Source: a virus
IMG/VR virus record: IMGVR_UViG_3300042914_002973
Coordinates: 1-31,760 of that record
Length of the DNA: 31,760 bases
Direction: 5' to 3' (one strand)
Position 1 is the first letter of the stretch, and every line of letters begins with the position of its first letter. The translations under genes and the position numbers were made by a program. Positions 1 through 7,239 of this stretch are shown here, piece by piece. The notes below the pieces were generated by a model. That model did not search any database. It was not told where the DNA came from and saw only the letters and a program-made list of their open reading frames with translations.

Positions 1-1
1 G

Positions 2-493
2 CCGGCTGTGGCCAAGGAGGCGGATTCAACAGGCAACCCCATGGCCTATCGGTTTGTCATCGAGACGGCGGCAAAAAATGGTGAGGCATTGCCAACGCCT
101 CCTGAGAGCTTTGTCGGGAATCTTCCTATCGCTCAAAAGGTCTGGCGCTCTCTTTATCGTGGCGAAGACTCGGTCGCTGTGGCCCGGGTTAGCCTGACGC
201 GGGTGGCCACCTTTTCCGGCAACCTCGGGCTGCCTGAGGTGCCGCAGGGCATCCCGCCGGTCTACCGGCCCTTCTCGTTTGCAATCGCCTGGGGGCTGCC
301 GACATCCGTGCAACAAATGCTGCCACGGGTGCCCACCGATGCGTCGGGTCAGATCCAAGCACCGAGCGGAACCGAGTGGGGCTGGAAGCAGACCAACTAT
401 TCCTCGAGCCTCATCCAGAAGACCAACCAGGTCGAGCAGGTGATCTCCTGGACGTTTGCTCCCTACGCCACCGACATCTATCCCTTCTTCTAA
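2..493 (+). CDS. Tail protein, 5'-truncated by window edge
   Basis: The frame is open from base 2 and ends at a TAA at 491-493, so this is probably the C-terminal part of a longer gene that begins outside the window; a GTG at 8 is the first possible start inside it but has no reason to be real. About 163 residues are visible. They look like a beta-rich structural protein, with an aromatic C-terminus (ending ATDIYPFF) and no catalytic motif that I recognise. It is followed after 24 bases by two small tail-type proteins and a 929-residue protein, which places it among distal tail genes. It could be the end of the gene cut off at the right edge of the window (31448 onwards), but the frames do not match if the two edges are joined directly. 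Function is inferred from context only. Confidence 0.7.
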   Translation, partial: PAVAKEADSTGNPMAYRFVIETAAKNGEALPTPPESFVGNLPIAQKVWRSLYRGEDSVAVARVSLTRVATFSGNLGLPEVPQGIPPVYRPFSFAIAWGLPTSVQQMLPRVPTDASGQIQAPSGTEWGWKQTNYSSSLIQKTNQVEQVISWTFAPYATDIYPFF

Positions 494-517
494 CCCTAAC
501 CCACACCATCCCCATCT

Positions 518-892
518 ATGGCAGACGAGATCCAAATGACGGCCCGGCTTTATGCGTCCAAGAATGGCGCCTACCTGCCGTCGGTAACCTACACCAAAAC
601 CGCCACCATGGTCGGCACCGACATGGGCAGTCAAACCCAGCTCATCGGCACCGGCGCTTCCGAGACGCTGGACGTTCCGGTCGACGTGACCAGCCCCTAC
701 AAGCTGCTCATCTCGAACCTCGACTCGACCAACTACGTCGAGCTGTCGTTCACCTCCGGCTTTGCCGCGGGCGCCGGCACGATGCGCCTTCCGGCCGGCG
801 AGACGATGATGATCCCGTACATCAACACCAACCTCTACCTGATCGCCAACACGTCGAACGTGACCATCCAGGCGACCTTCTGCGAGATCTAA
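518..892 (+). CDS. Small phage structural protein, first of a tandem paralogous pair
   Basis: This 124-residue protein starts at ATG 518 after a C/A-rich, SD-less spacer. It is clearly paralogous to the next gene: both begin MA(D/N)EI-M-ARLYA-K-GA, share a DMG-QTQ segment near residue 35, a PYK-LI-N-D stretch in the middle, and end in FCEI. Proteins with this N-terminus and a predicted all-beta fold are common beside tail-tip or fibre genes of siphoviruses, as I recall the family; none has a function I can name. The likely role is a tail-tip or decoration subunit. No signal peptide or membrane segment is visible. Confidence 0.8.
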   Translation: MADEIQMTARLYASKNGAYLPSVTYTKTATMVGTDMGSQTQLIGTGASETLDVPVDVTSPYKLLISNLDSTNYVELSFTSGFAAGAGTMRLPAGETMMIPYINTNLYLIANTSNVTIQATFCEI

Positions 893-905
893 CCAACCAC
901 CCGCC

Positions 906-1262
906 ATGGCCAACGAGATCGAGATGTCGGCGAGGCTCTACGCCGCCAAGGGCGGGGCCTCCATCAACCCGCAGACATGGACGACGGTCGTCAACATGAC
1001 CGGCCGCGACATGGGCCAACAGACGCAGGACGTCGGGACCACGCAGGAAACGCTGGACCTTACCGCCGACCTGACGGCCCCCTACAAGGTCCTGATTTAC
1101 AACATGGACCTCCAGAACAGCGTCAAGGTCGGCACCGCTCTGCCGTTCGAGTTCGAGATCCCGCCGCAGGAGTTCATCCTGTTGCCCCGGGTCAACGCCA
1201 CGCTCTACGTGATGGCCTTGAACAGCACCTGCAAGATCTTCGCCCAATTCTGCGAAATCTGA
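906..1262 (+). CDS. Small phage structural protein, second of a tandem paralogous pair
   Basis: A 118-residue paralogue of the preceding protein, with the same ends (MANEIEMSARLYAAKGG at the start, AQFCEI at the end) and the same central PYKVLIYNMD-type strand. The middle has diverged: a glycine-rich loop in the first copy (about residues 80-90, FAAGAGT) is replaced here by LPFEFEIPPQEF. The pair therefore looks like an old tandem duplication in which the exposed loop changed while the core was kept. The start at 906 follows the spacer AACCAACCACCCGCC with no SD, like its neighbour. The role is inferred to be structural, in the distal tail. Confidence 0.8.
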   Translation: MANEIEMSARLYAAKGGASINPQTWTTVVNMTGRDMGQQTQDVGTTQETLDLTADLTAPYKVLIYNMDLQNSVKVGTALPFEFEIPPQEFILLPRVNATLYVMALNSTCKIFAQFCEI

Positions 1263-1266
1263 CGCC

Positions 1267-1476
1267 ATGCCGATCCAACTGCCTGCCAAGCTGGCCGAGC
1301 GCGGTCTCAAGTCCGACCACGCCCGCGCGATCAACCAACTGATCGAGGCCGTCCGCCGGGTCCAGCTCGTCGCCGGGCCCGGCCAGCGGGTCGAGCAGAA
1401 CGCCAACGGCACGGTGCTGAAGCTGCAGCCTGGCACCACCATCACCCAGACGTCCGAGGAGTCCTGGTTCTACTGA
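1267..1476 (+). CDS. Small tail-associated hypothetical protein
   Basis: A 69-residue protein starting four bases after the previous stop (TGACGCCATG). It has a short amphipathic helical N-terminal half (residues 5-35, with HARAINQLIEAVRRVQ) followed by a beta-type segment (ENANGTVLKLQPGT). Small proteins of this shape, with a helix carrying an INxLIxxVR pattern and then a short strand region, often sit just upstream of the largest tail or fibre gene in siphoviruses. A linker or trimerisation role is possible but not shown. No catalytic residues or membrane segments are seen. Confidence 0.7.
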   Translation: MPIQLPAKLAERGLKSDHARAINQLIEAVRRVQLVAGPGQRVEQNANGTVLKLQPGTTITQTSEESWFY

Positions 1477-1485
1477 CCTGCCACC

Positions 1486-4275
1486 ATGCCCTACGCCGTC
1501 GACCGCCGGGAGAAGATGTGGACGGCGGCGAACCTCAACAGCCTCTACAGCCGCTTCGACCAGAAGTGCGCCCGGGTGCTGGATGACAAGTCGCCGCTGT
1601 TTGCCAACTCGAAAGACGGCCCGTGGGTCGGGCAGTATCCGTACGGCGTCTGGTACGTCTATCGGAACGACCCGGACTCCTGCCGGCGCCTGGTCGACGA
1701 CGGGGCCGTGCCCAACCCCTACATCCCGGGCATCGGCAGCATCTGGCGCAGCGAGCACAACGAGGTCTCCGCCCGGATCGAGCTGTCGAAGCTCGAGAAC
1801 AAGCACGTCGACGTCGAAGGCGGCCAGGTCTACGTCGACCGATTCGTTGGCGCCGGCGACCCGTTCACCTGCGACGTCGGCCGGATTCACTTCTCGTTCG
1901 AGCTGCACCGCCGGGAGATCGCCGGCGTGCCCTACGACGTCCACCTCGGCTGGGATCCGACCACCGCGGGGCTGACCTCCTACGTCCGCGGCAGCCTCGG
2001 CCCCATCGACCCGACGCTGCCGCCAGGCCGGATCCACAAGCACCGGCTGGCCGTCGCTGAGATCGCCATCGAAGGCCTCTCGTCATTCTCGATCCTCAAC
2101 ACCTACCAGCGCTTCGACTGCTGGCGGGTGCATAACTGCGGCGACAACGTGCTCCGGGTCAACCTGCAGAATCCGGACGGTAGTTCGGCGCCGCATTATG
2201 TCCCGAAGGGCGGGTGCCGCGCCTTCCGAAGGAAGCCCGACGGGAGCTGGGCGAACACCTGGCCGGGTGGCGGCGTCTGCACCTATTTCTTCCCGTGCTT
2301 CACCGGCGACGTTCCATTCTTCGCGGGCGGCCCTCCGGAATGGTCCGCCAACGCGACAGAATCGCCCTTCCTGGCCTTGGAACGGTCGGCCGCGGCCAAC
2401 AACGTCGCCAACCCGTTCGTGCTGCTGGAATGGCGCCGGGTGATGGGCGCGGTGCACGATCCGTTCGCATCCTACGACATCCGGCAGGTCTACCAGGGCG
2501 TCTATGGCGACCCGGGCGCATTCGCCAACGGTGTGGGCGACTGCGTCTTCACCTGGGGCCGTGCCCGTGTCACCTACTCGGACGCCACCGGCAATGTCTT
2601 CGACCAGCGGGTCGTCCGGTTCAGCGGCGCCGGCACTCTGGTGGCCGGCCTCCGGTCTCTGGGCATGACCGTGGTCGAGAACGCCACCAGCCTGACCCTG
2701 ACCTCCAACCGCGGCATCATTCGGATCTATCCGGTCGACGCCAACATCTTCACCACCGCATCCGATGCCTTCTGGGAGATCGGCGGGTCGCCGGTGACCA
2801 TCTCGACCGTCTACCCGCAGACCTTCATCCGATCCAATGGCGCCAACTTCTACGAGTCGAAGTCCTGGTCGGCAGGAAACGAGGTCACCATATTCGACTC
2901 CATCATCGACCTGCGGAGGAAGGTCGCCGTGGAGGAAGGATTCCTTGGCAGCTACGATGAAGCCCCGGACATCCTCGAGGAGAAGGTCTCGACCGTCACG
3001 ATGACGCCGATGGGGCTGGTCGTCCGCGCGACCAGCTCGAGCGGCATCTCCGGCGACCTCCTGGTCAACTTCGAGGCCAACGCTGACAACGAGTCGCTGT
3101 GGATCGGCGACCGCCCGATCAACTGGGGCGTCGGCCCATGGGCCAACAGCCGCTACACGTCCACCACCCGGATCTACTACCTGCACCGGGAGCGCAGCAC
3201 ATCGTCTCCGCTGTGGTCGAACCTCTTCCCGGGCATGTCGCTGGCCACCGTCAGCGGCTCCTACAGCTCGCAGGCGGTCAACACCGCATTCATCCCTCCG
3301 GGCGGCCCATGGGGCTTTTCATCGTCCATCTACGACACCGAGAAGGCCCGGGCCTTCGGCTTCTCGGAATCAAGCACCGAGACCCGCGGCTGGGGCGCCG
3401 ACTTCTGGCTCGACAAGTGGGGCGGTGCCGAAGGTGGGGACGCCTCGGTCCGGATCCCGGGCAGCCCCAACCGCACCAGGCAATACGAGCGCATCGTCGA
3501 CCCGTTCACCTTGGACGAGCTGACCGGGCAGATCGAAAGCCGCACCGATGACATCTTCAAGGACCAGGACGGGGCCGCCTTCGCCGCCACGGTGCCGCTG
3601 CCGGTGACCGGGGCGGCCAATTACAAGGAGGGCCTGACCGACATCCGGTGGACCTACGGCAACGACCAGCAGTTCGCCCTGGACTTCTATGCGGTCGAGA
3701 ATCGCCTGCTGGCCGGTGGCGGCCCATTCTTCCACAAGATCCCGAAGTCGCCCTGGCTTTGGAACCTGCTTGAATGGTCGGTCCGGAGCTGGACCCGCGC
3801 GGTGCCTTTGTGCCACGGCAACCTGGTCTGCCCGATCTTCGACGCCAGCGGGACCGCCGCGGTGCTGCAGGTGCTCACGGTCAACATGCTCCTGCTCGGG
3901 ACGACCGGCTACGAGGCCGGCCTCGACATGGACGTCTGGTACGTCAACGAGGGAGCGCACGACATCCTGATCGCCAACGGCGTGCCCGCCTACAAGCAGG
4001 TCGACCCATTCGGCAACGACTACTGGTTCGTCCAGGCCATCGACCTCGCCGCCTATTGCAACCGGATGGGCTTCGCCTCCTGGAACTGGGACACGCAGGA
4101 CGGCCGCCCCACCGAGAATCCGCCCGTCGACCCGACCCGCTACAAGTCGGTCCGGAACTACGGCCCGGGCGAGCGGGTGCAGGTCGGCAGCTACCTCGAC
4201 GTCACGACCGGCGACTACGTCTTCCTGACCCTCCGATACGTTGACCTGCGACTGCCAAACGAGCTCGCATCCTGA
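1486..4275 (+). CDS. Large tail tip / adsorption-type structural protein (929 aa)
   Basis: This is the largest protein in the window. It starts at ATG 1486 after an SD-less CTGCCACC spacer and stops at 4273-4275. The composition is typical of phage structural proteins: rich in aromatic residues, Gly, Asn and Asp, with no transmembrane segment and no enzyme motif I can identify. Scattered cysteines (for example CARV near the start, and CTYFFPC near residue 265) may support disulfides or a metal site. Its place, last in the tail block and just before the early region, fits a receptor-binding or tail-tip protein. I do not recognise a named family, so host recognition is inference from size, composition and position. 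Codon use matches its neighbours. Confidence 0.75.
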   Translation: MPYAVDRREKMWTAANLNSLYSRFDQKCARVLDDKSPLFANSKDGPWVGQYPYGVWYVYRNDPDSCRRLVDDGAVPNPYIPGIGSIWRSEHNEVSARIELSKLENKHVDVEGGQVYVDRFVGAGDPFTCDVGRIHFSFELHRREIAGVPYDVHLGWDPTTAGLTSYVRGSLGPIDPTLPPGRIHKHRLAVAEIAIEGLSSFSILNTYQRFDCWRVHNCGDNVLRVNLQNPDGSSAPHYVPKGGCRAFRRKPDGSWANTWPGGGVCTYFFPCFTGDVPFFAGGPPEWSANATESPFLALERSAAANNVANPFVLLEWRRVMGAVHDPFASYDIRQVYQGVYGDPGAFANGVGDCVFTWGRARVTYSDATGNVFDQRVVRFSGAGTLVAGLRSLGMTVVENATSLTLTSNRGIIRIYPVDANIFTTASDAFWEIGGSPVTISTVYPQTFIRSNGANFYESKSWSAGNEVTIFDSIIDLRRKVAVEEGFLGSYDEAPDILEEKVSTVTMTPMGLVVRATSSSGISGDLLVNFEANADNESLWIGDRPINWGVGPWANSRYTSTTRIYYLHRERSTSSPLWSNLFPGMSLATVSGSYSSQAVNTAFIPPGGPWGFSSSIYDTEKARAFGFSESSTETRGWGADFWLDKWGGAEGGDASVRIPGSPNRTRQYERIVDPFTLDELTGQIESRTDDIFKDQDGAAFAATVPLPVTGAANYKEGLTDIRWTYGNDQQFALDFYAVENRLLAGGGPFFHKIPKSPWLWNLLEWSVRSWTRAVPLCHGNLVCPIFDASGTAAVLQVLTVNMLLLGTTGYEAGLDMDVWYVNEGAHDILIANGVPAYKQVDPFGNDYWFVQAIDLAAYCNRMGFASWNWDTQDGRPTENPPVDPTRYKSVRNYGPGERVQVGSYLDVTTGDYVFLTLRYVDLRLPNELAS

Positions 4276-4400
4276 CTTTTGGACCCTCGTTTGACCCGCA
4301 TAAACATTGGGTTTTCTTCAAAAAGTGTAAAAATGTGTAATTCTGTGTTGCGTGGTCAAGTAGTTCGTGAGAGGTTGTTCCCGTCGAAAGGAACAACACC
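4276..4400 (+). promoter_or_regulatory. AT-rich leader with candidate early promoter
   Basis: These 125 bases separate the tail block from the early genes and are much richer in A and T than the flanks, especially 4298-4345. TTGACC at 4291 and TTGGGT at 4307 could be -35 elements; TAAAAA at 4328 and TGTAAT at 4336 could be -10 elements, though no pair has ideal spacing. This is the most promoter-like gap I found and would drive the early operon. No GC-rich stem followed by a T run is present, so tail transcription may read through. Confidence 0.4.
4374..4397 (+). promoter_or_regulatory. Hairpin next to the start codon of the first early gene
   Basis: GTTGTTCC (4374-4381) and GGAACAAC (4390-4397) are perfect inverted complements, an 8-bp stem around the 8-base loop CGTCGAAA. 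The stem ends three bases before ATG 4401 and covers the zone where a ribosome would land; the nearest SD-like bases (AAAGGAAC) lie in the loop and right arm. It could tune translation or protect the 5' end of the mRNA. Confidence 0.5.
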
Positions 4401-4643
4401 ATGAGCAACATCACCATCCAACTTCCTACCGAGCCCAGCTACTGGGGCAGCATTGCCACCGAGGCCGACGTCGACCGTATCCTCGGCAATCTTGAGACGA
4501 TGATCCGCAACCAGTTTGCCGATGTGGAGATCGACTTCCAGCGTATGCCCGAGCCCCGTGGCCGCGGTATCTGGGGCGACGATGAATGCCTCATGGATAG
4601 CATTCACCAGTTCATCCAGAACAACTGGACCGCTGCTCTCTGA
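4401..4643 (+). CDS. Early hypothetical protein (80 aa)
   Basis: An 80-residue acidic protein, first gene after the AT-rich leader. The start ATG 4401 is set by the hairpin and SD-like AAAGGAAC just upstream. It has an N-terminal strand (NITIQLP), a helix around residues 20-38 (EADVDRILGNLETMIRNQF) and a C-terminal helix (DECLMDSIHQFIQNNW). No family is recognised. Being promoter-proximal, small and acidic fits an early host-takeover or regulatory protein, but nothing in the sequence proves this. The next gene begins five bases after its stop. Confidence 0.65.
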   Translation: MSNITIQLPTEPSYWGSIATEADVDRILGNLETMIRNQFADVEIDFQRMPEPRGRGIWGDDECLMDSIHQFIQNNWTAAL

Positions 4644-4647
4644 CACC

Positions 4648-4977
4648 ATGAACCTGACCAACCTAATCACCGCCCTGATCGCCGTGGAGTCCAGCGGCAA
4701 CGACCTGGCCATCGGCGACGGCGGCAAGGCCATCGGCCCGCTGCAGATCCACAAGGCAGTTGTGCTCGACGTGAACCGGATCACCGGCAGCCACTACCGG
4801 CACCAGGACATGACCAACCGCGTGGCAGCCCGCGCTGTGTGCGAGGCGTACCTCAAACACTACGGCAAGGGCGCCACGACCGAGCAGCTCGCTAGGCGTT
4901 GGAACGGGGGCCCGAAGGGCGACACCAAGTCTGCGACCGAGGCCTACTGGGCCAAGGTCAAGAAGCACCTGAAATGA
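4648..4977 (+). CDS. Lysozyme/transglycosylase-like muralytic protein
   Basis: A 109-residue protein read from ATG 4648. Near the start is AVESSGND with Glu14, then GDGGKAIGPLQIHKA. This matches the SLT/goose-lysozyme pattern, in which a catalytic Glu lies in an ESSG motif followed by a G-(L/P)-(M/L)-Q-I motif, so it probably cleaves peptidoglycan glycan strands. A later ARRWNGGPKG fits the conserved W-N-G-G region of this fold. There is no signal peptide, so release would need a holin; the likely holin lies far away at 23759. It is followed by a gene overlapping its stop codon (ATGA at 4974). It could be the endolysin or a virion-associated lysin; its early position makes the timing unclear. 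Confidence 0.75.
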   Translation: MNLTNLITALIAVESSGNDLAIGDGGKAIGPLQIHKAVVLDVNRITGSHYRHQDMTNRVAARAVCEAYLKHYGKGATTEQLARRWNGGPKGDTKSATEAYWAKVKKHLK

Positions 4978-5114
4978 CCAAAACCAAAACCATCAACGTG
5001 ACCAACGAAACACACAAGGCGCTGCGCGACTACTGCCGGCGCACAGGCCAGAAGGTCGGCCACGTCGCCGACCAGGCGATCCAGAAGCTCCTGAGCAGGA
5101 GGGCCTCGAAGTGA
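4974..5114 (+). CDS. Ribbon-helix-helix DNA-binding protein
   Basis: A 46-residue protein overlapping the upstream stop by ATGA. The pattern is classic RHH (Arc/MetJ/CopG): a short basic strand (KTKTINVTNETH, residues 3-14), helix 1 (KALRDYCRRTG) and helix 2 (VGHVADQAIQKLLSRR). Such proteins dimerise so that the paired strands insert in the DNA major groove. It probably represses an early promoter, perhaps its own at 4276-4400. An antitoxin role is less likely because no toxin gene is adjacent. Its 3' end carries AGGAGGGCCTCGAAGTGA, which serves as the ribosome site, stop and GTG start for the next gene. Confidence 0.75.
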   Translation: MTKTKTINVTNETHKALRDYCRRTGQKVGHVADQAIQKLLSRRASK

Positions 5115-5566
5115 GACGCATCCTTGCAATCGACCCCGGGGCCTCGGGCGGCCTGGCCTACTACGGGCCCGCGGGCATCATCCTGGATTCCATGCCTGCC
5201 ACCGACCAGGACGTGTCCCTCCTGATCATGGACAGGCTGGCGATCTCGGACGTGGTCTACATCGAGAAGGTGGGCGGCTACGTCGGCGGCAAGGGCGCCC
5301 CGGGCAGCTCGATGTTCAACTTCGGGCGCAACGTCGGATTCCTGCACGGCCTGATCGCAGCCTCGAAGACCCGGGTGATTGAGGTCCCGCCGCAACGCTG
5401 GCAGAAGACCATCGGCGCCGGTGTAAAGGCCACCCATGGCGCCCGTTGGAAGGCGCACCTCAAGGGCATCGCACAGCAGAGGCAGCCCCGGCTGGTGGTC
5501 ACGCTCAAAACCGCGGACGCGGTGCTGCTCCTCGAGCACGCCATGCTGTCGGAGGGGGTCAAGTGA
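5111..5566 (+). CDS. RuvC-like Holliday junction resolvase
   Basis: A 151-residue protein starting at GTG 5111, with AGGAGG ideally placed upstream and a 4-base GTGA overlap with the previous stop. It has the RNase H-fold resolvase pattern: strand 1 LAIDPGASGG with Asp8, a YIEKV strand with Glu52, and a C-terminal helix KTADAVLLLEHA with Asp136. These acidic residues would bind the metals that cut branched DNA. The length is close to that of bacterial RuvC. In the phage it would resolve recombination or replication junctions before packaging. The next gene again overlaps by GTGA. Confidence 0.8.
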   Translation: MRRILAIDPGASGGLAYYGPAGIILDSMPATDQDVSLLIMDRLAISDVVYIEKVGGYVGGKGAPGSSMFNFGRNVGFLHGLIAASKTRVIEVPPQRWQKTIGAGVKATHGARWKAHLKGIAQQRQPRLVVTLKTADAVLLLEHAMLSEGVK

Positions 5567-5817
5567 ACAACCAGATCAACGACGGTGGACCGGCGTTTCC
5601 TAGAACCGGAGCCGATGGACATACGAGTCCGCAAAGCGGGATGAGTTTACGCGACTACTTCGCAGCAAAAGCAATGCAAGCGATCATATCGTCTGCATTG
5701 AGTGAAAAGACCAAAACTTACTACGACATCAACGAACCGGACTTTTTGGAATGCTTGTCGCTCGATGCTTATGCACACGCCGACGCCATGATCAAAGCGA
5801 GGGAGGTAAAGCCGTGA
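5563..5817 (+). CDS. Conserved small phage protein, GMSLRDYFAAKAM type
   Basis: An 84-residue protein from GTG 5563, overlapping the resolvase stop. It carries NDGGPAFPR near the N-terminus and GMSLRDYFAAKAMQ at about residues 26-39, then a helical C-terminus with AYAHADAMIKARE. These motifs recur together in small proteins of many phages and prophages, but the function is unknown. The C-terminus REVKP and the sequence GGGAGGTAAAGCCGTGA form an early version of the coupling box repeated downstream. Base composition drops in GC within this gene relative to the resolvase, which marks the beginning of the small-gene array. Confidence 0.75.
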   Translation: MNNQINDGGPAFPRTGADGHTSPQSGMSLRDYFAAKAMQAIISSALSEKTKTYYDINEPDFLECLSLDAYAHADAMIKAREVKP

Positions 5818-6005
5818 GTAGCATTTCACTTTTAGAACAATGCATGTACGGACTTGTAGCAGGTTGTTTTCTGTCCTTAGCAATCCTGTGGGGCGATCAA
5901 CTTGGCAAGAGCAGCATGCGCGAAGAAGCCGTGAGGAAGGGCCACGCTGAGTGGGTTGTCGATTGCGCGAATAAAAATCAATTCAAATGGAAGGAGTGCA
6001 AATGA
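5814..6005 (+). CDS. Small single-span membrane protein (array member, paralogue A)
   Basis: A 63-residue protein from GTG 5814 in the coupling box; an upstream in-frame ATG at 5751 would extend into the previous gene without an SD and was not chosen. Residues 8-26 (EQCMYGLVAGCFLSLAILW) form one hydrophobic segment. The tail is polar and ends QFKWKECK. The gene at 7236 has the same plan: one membrane span, an EA-(V/I)-x3-(H/V)A region, then QFKWKEAKP, so the two are paralogues within the array. Similar one-span proteins with a short charged C-terminal tail are common in phages and have no assigned function. The stop overlaps the next start (ATGA). Confidence 0.7.
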   Translation: MSSISLLEQCMYGLVAGCFLSLAILWGDQLGKSSMREEAVRKGHAEWVVDCANKNQFKWKECK

Positions 6006-6322
6006 GCCAAATCAACGACGCATTCGGAAGACCTCTGTATGATCCTCTGTATGATGCGATTCTCGGAACACCACCGCCAACGTGGGAGCAAACCTGCTTG
6101 GATCTGGACAAGAAACTGGCCGACTCACGCCAGCACGTCACCGAACTCGAAAACCGTCTCCGCGCTCTGTGGGACAAGCTGGAGGGTGAGAGGAAGCACT
6201 ACGAAGACCGCATCAAGCGGCTGGAGGATGCTCTTCGCCGCATCGCCAATCAGGACTACCGAGGCAACCGCTCGACCGAATCACAGATCGCCGCAGAGGC
6301 GCTGAAGGAGGCCAAGCCGTGA
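6002..6322 (+). CDS. Coiled-coil array protein (106 aa)
   Basis: This starts at ATG 6002, preceded by GGAAGGAGTGCAA as SD and overlapping the previous stop. It is 106 residues long. The region from about residue 32 to 84 is a continuous heptad-rich helix (LDKKLADSRQHVTELENRL, then EDRIKRLEDALRRI). EDRIKRLED is one copy of the DRIKRL module shared by several array proteins, and the C-terminus LKEAKP is encoded by a perfect copy of the 18-bp coupling box. It probably oligomerises through the coiled coil. Function unknown. Confidence 0.7.
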   Translation: MSQINDAFGRPLYDPLYDAILGTPPPTWEQTCLDLDKKLADSRQHVTELENRLRALWDKLEGERKHYEDRIKRLEDALRRIANQDYRGNRSTESQIAAEALKEAKP

Positions 6323-6558
6323 CGTGTCCTATCTGCAACCAAAAAATTGATCCATCGGATCATTCAGAAAAATGGGGTCCAGAGTTTGCCCATTCGCGTT
6401 GCGTTATCGCATTCACCGCAGGATCGGCTATTCAAAATGCGAAACTACAAGACCGCATCAAGCGGCTGAAGTGTGAGGTGGAACTGCTGCGACTCTACGG
6501 AAACAAGGACTGCACCGCCCAAGCCGATGAGGTGCTAAAGAAGGAGGCCAAGCCGTGA
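6319..6558 (+). CDS. Zinc-ribbon plus coiled-coil array protein
   Basis: A 79-residue protein from GTG 6319 inside a perfect coupling box. The N-terminus has CPIC (residues 3-6), then His15 and an HSRC (about residues 25-28), a likely Cys/His zinc-binding knuckle. A short linker leads to the module LQDRIKRLKCEVELLRL (about residues 44-60), which matches the coiled coil of the neighbours at DNA level. It ends KKEAKP. The build is therefore a variable N-terminal domain joined to the shared helix and shared C-terminus. Whether it binds DNA, RNA or protein cannot be told. Confidence 0.7.
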   Translation: MTCPICNQKIDPSDHSEKWGPEFAHSRCVIAFTAGSAIQNAKLQDRIKRLKCEVELLRLYGNKDCTAQADEVLKKEAKP

Positions 6559-6851
6559 GCAAATACATGAATCCATTCAAATCAGTCAGCGCCAATTTCA
6601 ACAACGAGCCATTGCTCACAATCCATTGCGATGGACGTGTGACGACAAGCGATAGGCTCAAGCCAGAAGAGACTGCCGCGCTTGTGCTGGATCAGATCAA
6701 GACCCAGTGGCAGAAGGATGCACAGGCCACGAAGATCCGCGAGCTACAAGACCGCATCAAGCGGCTGGAGGAGGCGGGGGATGCACTCGCCAACAATCAC
6801 AACCCGTTTACGTTTATCGACTGGCACAAAGCCAAGGAGACAAAGCCGTGA
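6555..6851 (+). CDS. Array protein with variable N-domain and shared coiled coil
   Basis: A 98-residue protein from GTG 6555 in a perfect coupling box. The N-terminal half (to about residue 60) is unique and strand-rich (PLLTIHCDGRVTTSD), followed by a helix (EETAALVLDQIKTQW). The second half has ELQDRIKRLEEAGDALANN, nearly identical in DNA to the module of the gene at 7045, then a DWHKAKETKP ending. The 34 bases from 6750 match those from 7144 with one mismatch. The shared C-terminal half and unrelated N-terminal half suggest module exchange by recombination. Function unknown. Confidence 0.7.
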   Translation: MSKYMNPFKSVSANFNNEPLLTIHCDGRVTTSDRLKPEETAALVLDQIKTQWQKDAQATKIRELQDRIKRLEEAGDALANNHNPFTFIDWHKAKETKP

Positions 6852-7048
6852 AGTATCAATACTACTACAAAAACAATGACTGCAAAGCATCCGAGGCAAC
6901 AGACGCGGACTGCATTTGCTGGCATGACGAGGGGACCGGCCCTTTTCCCGACATCCGATACAGCAGCAGATCATGGCATAACATACCGAGCTTCTGGCGG
7001 GTTAAACCTGAAGCCAACTTCAACCACAACAAGGAGGCCAAGCCGTGA
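6848..7048 (+). CDS. Small conserved phage protein with CICWHDEGTGP motif
   Basis: A 66-residue protein from GTG 6848, overlapping the previous stop; the variant box AAGGAGACAAAGCCGTGA gives its SD and start. It begins KYQYYYKNND, has cysteines at about residues 11, 21 and 23 within DADCICWHDEGTGPFPD, and ends NKEAKP from a perfect coupling box. The CICWHDEGTGP motif recurs in small phage proteins of unknown function. It lacks the coiled-coil module, so the coupling box alone defines its array membership. A metal site is possible (two Cys, one His close together) but unproven. Confidence 0.7.
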   Translation: MKYQYYYKNNDCKASEATDADCICWHDEGTGPFPDIRYSSRSWHNIPSFWRVKPEANFNHNKEAKP

Positions 7049-7239
7049 GTGATACACCGAGGACGGATGAAGCGCAGTTTGGAACCGGACGTGTGAGTGT
7101 CGGTTTCGCCCGCCAGTTGGAACTCGAACTGAACGCCGCCAATGACCGCATCAAGCGGCTGGAGGAGGCAGGGGATGAGTTGGTTGGAACCGCAGAGGCT
7201 ATGGACACATGGCGCAAAGCCAAGGAGGCGAAGCTGTGA
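7045..7239 (+). CDS. Coiled-coil array protein, TPRTDEAQFG type
   Basis: A 64-residue protein from GTG 7045. The N-terminus SDTPRTDEAQFG and the following FARQLELELNAANDRIKRL are motifs seen together in many small phage proteins, in which they form a coiled coil. It carries the DRIKRLEEAGDEL module almost identical to that at 6750, and ends TWRKAKEAKL, paralogous to the end of the 6555 gene. The box after it is a variant (AAGGAGGCGAAGCTGTGA). Function unknown; a self-association role is suggested by the heptads. Confidence 0.7.
   Translation: MSDTPRTDEAQFGTGRVSVGFARQLELELNAANDRIKRLEEAGDELVGTAEAMDTWRKAKEAKL

Noticed and set aside
2083-3186. Minus-strand frame (367 codons) opposite the 929-residue protein
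   Set aside because: Shadow of codon bias in the + strand gene, with no start signal or motif.
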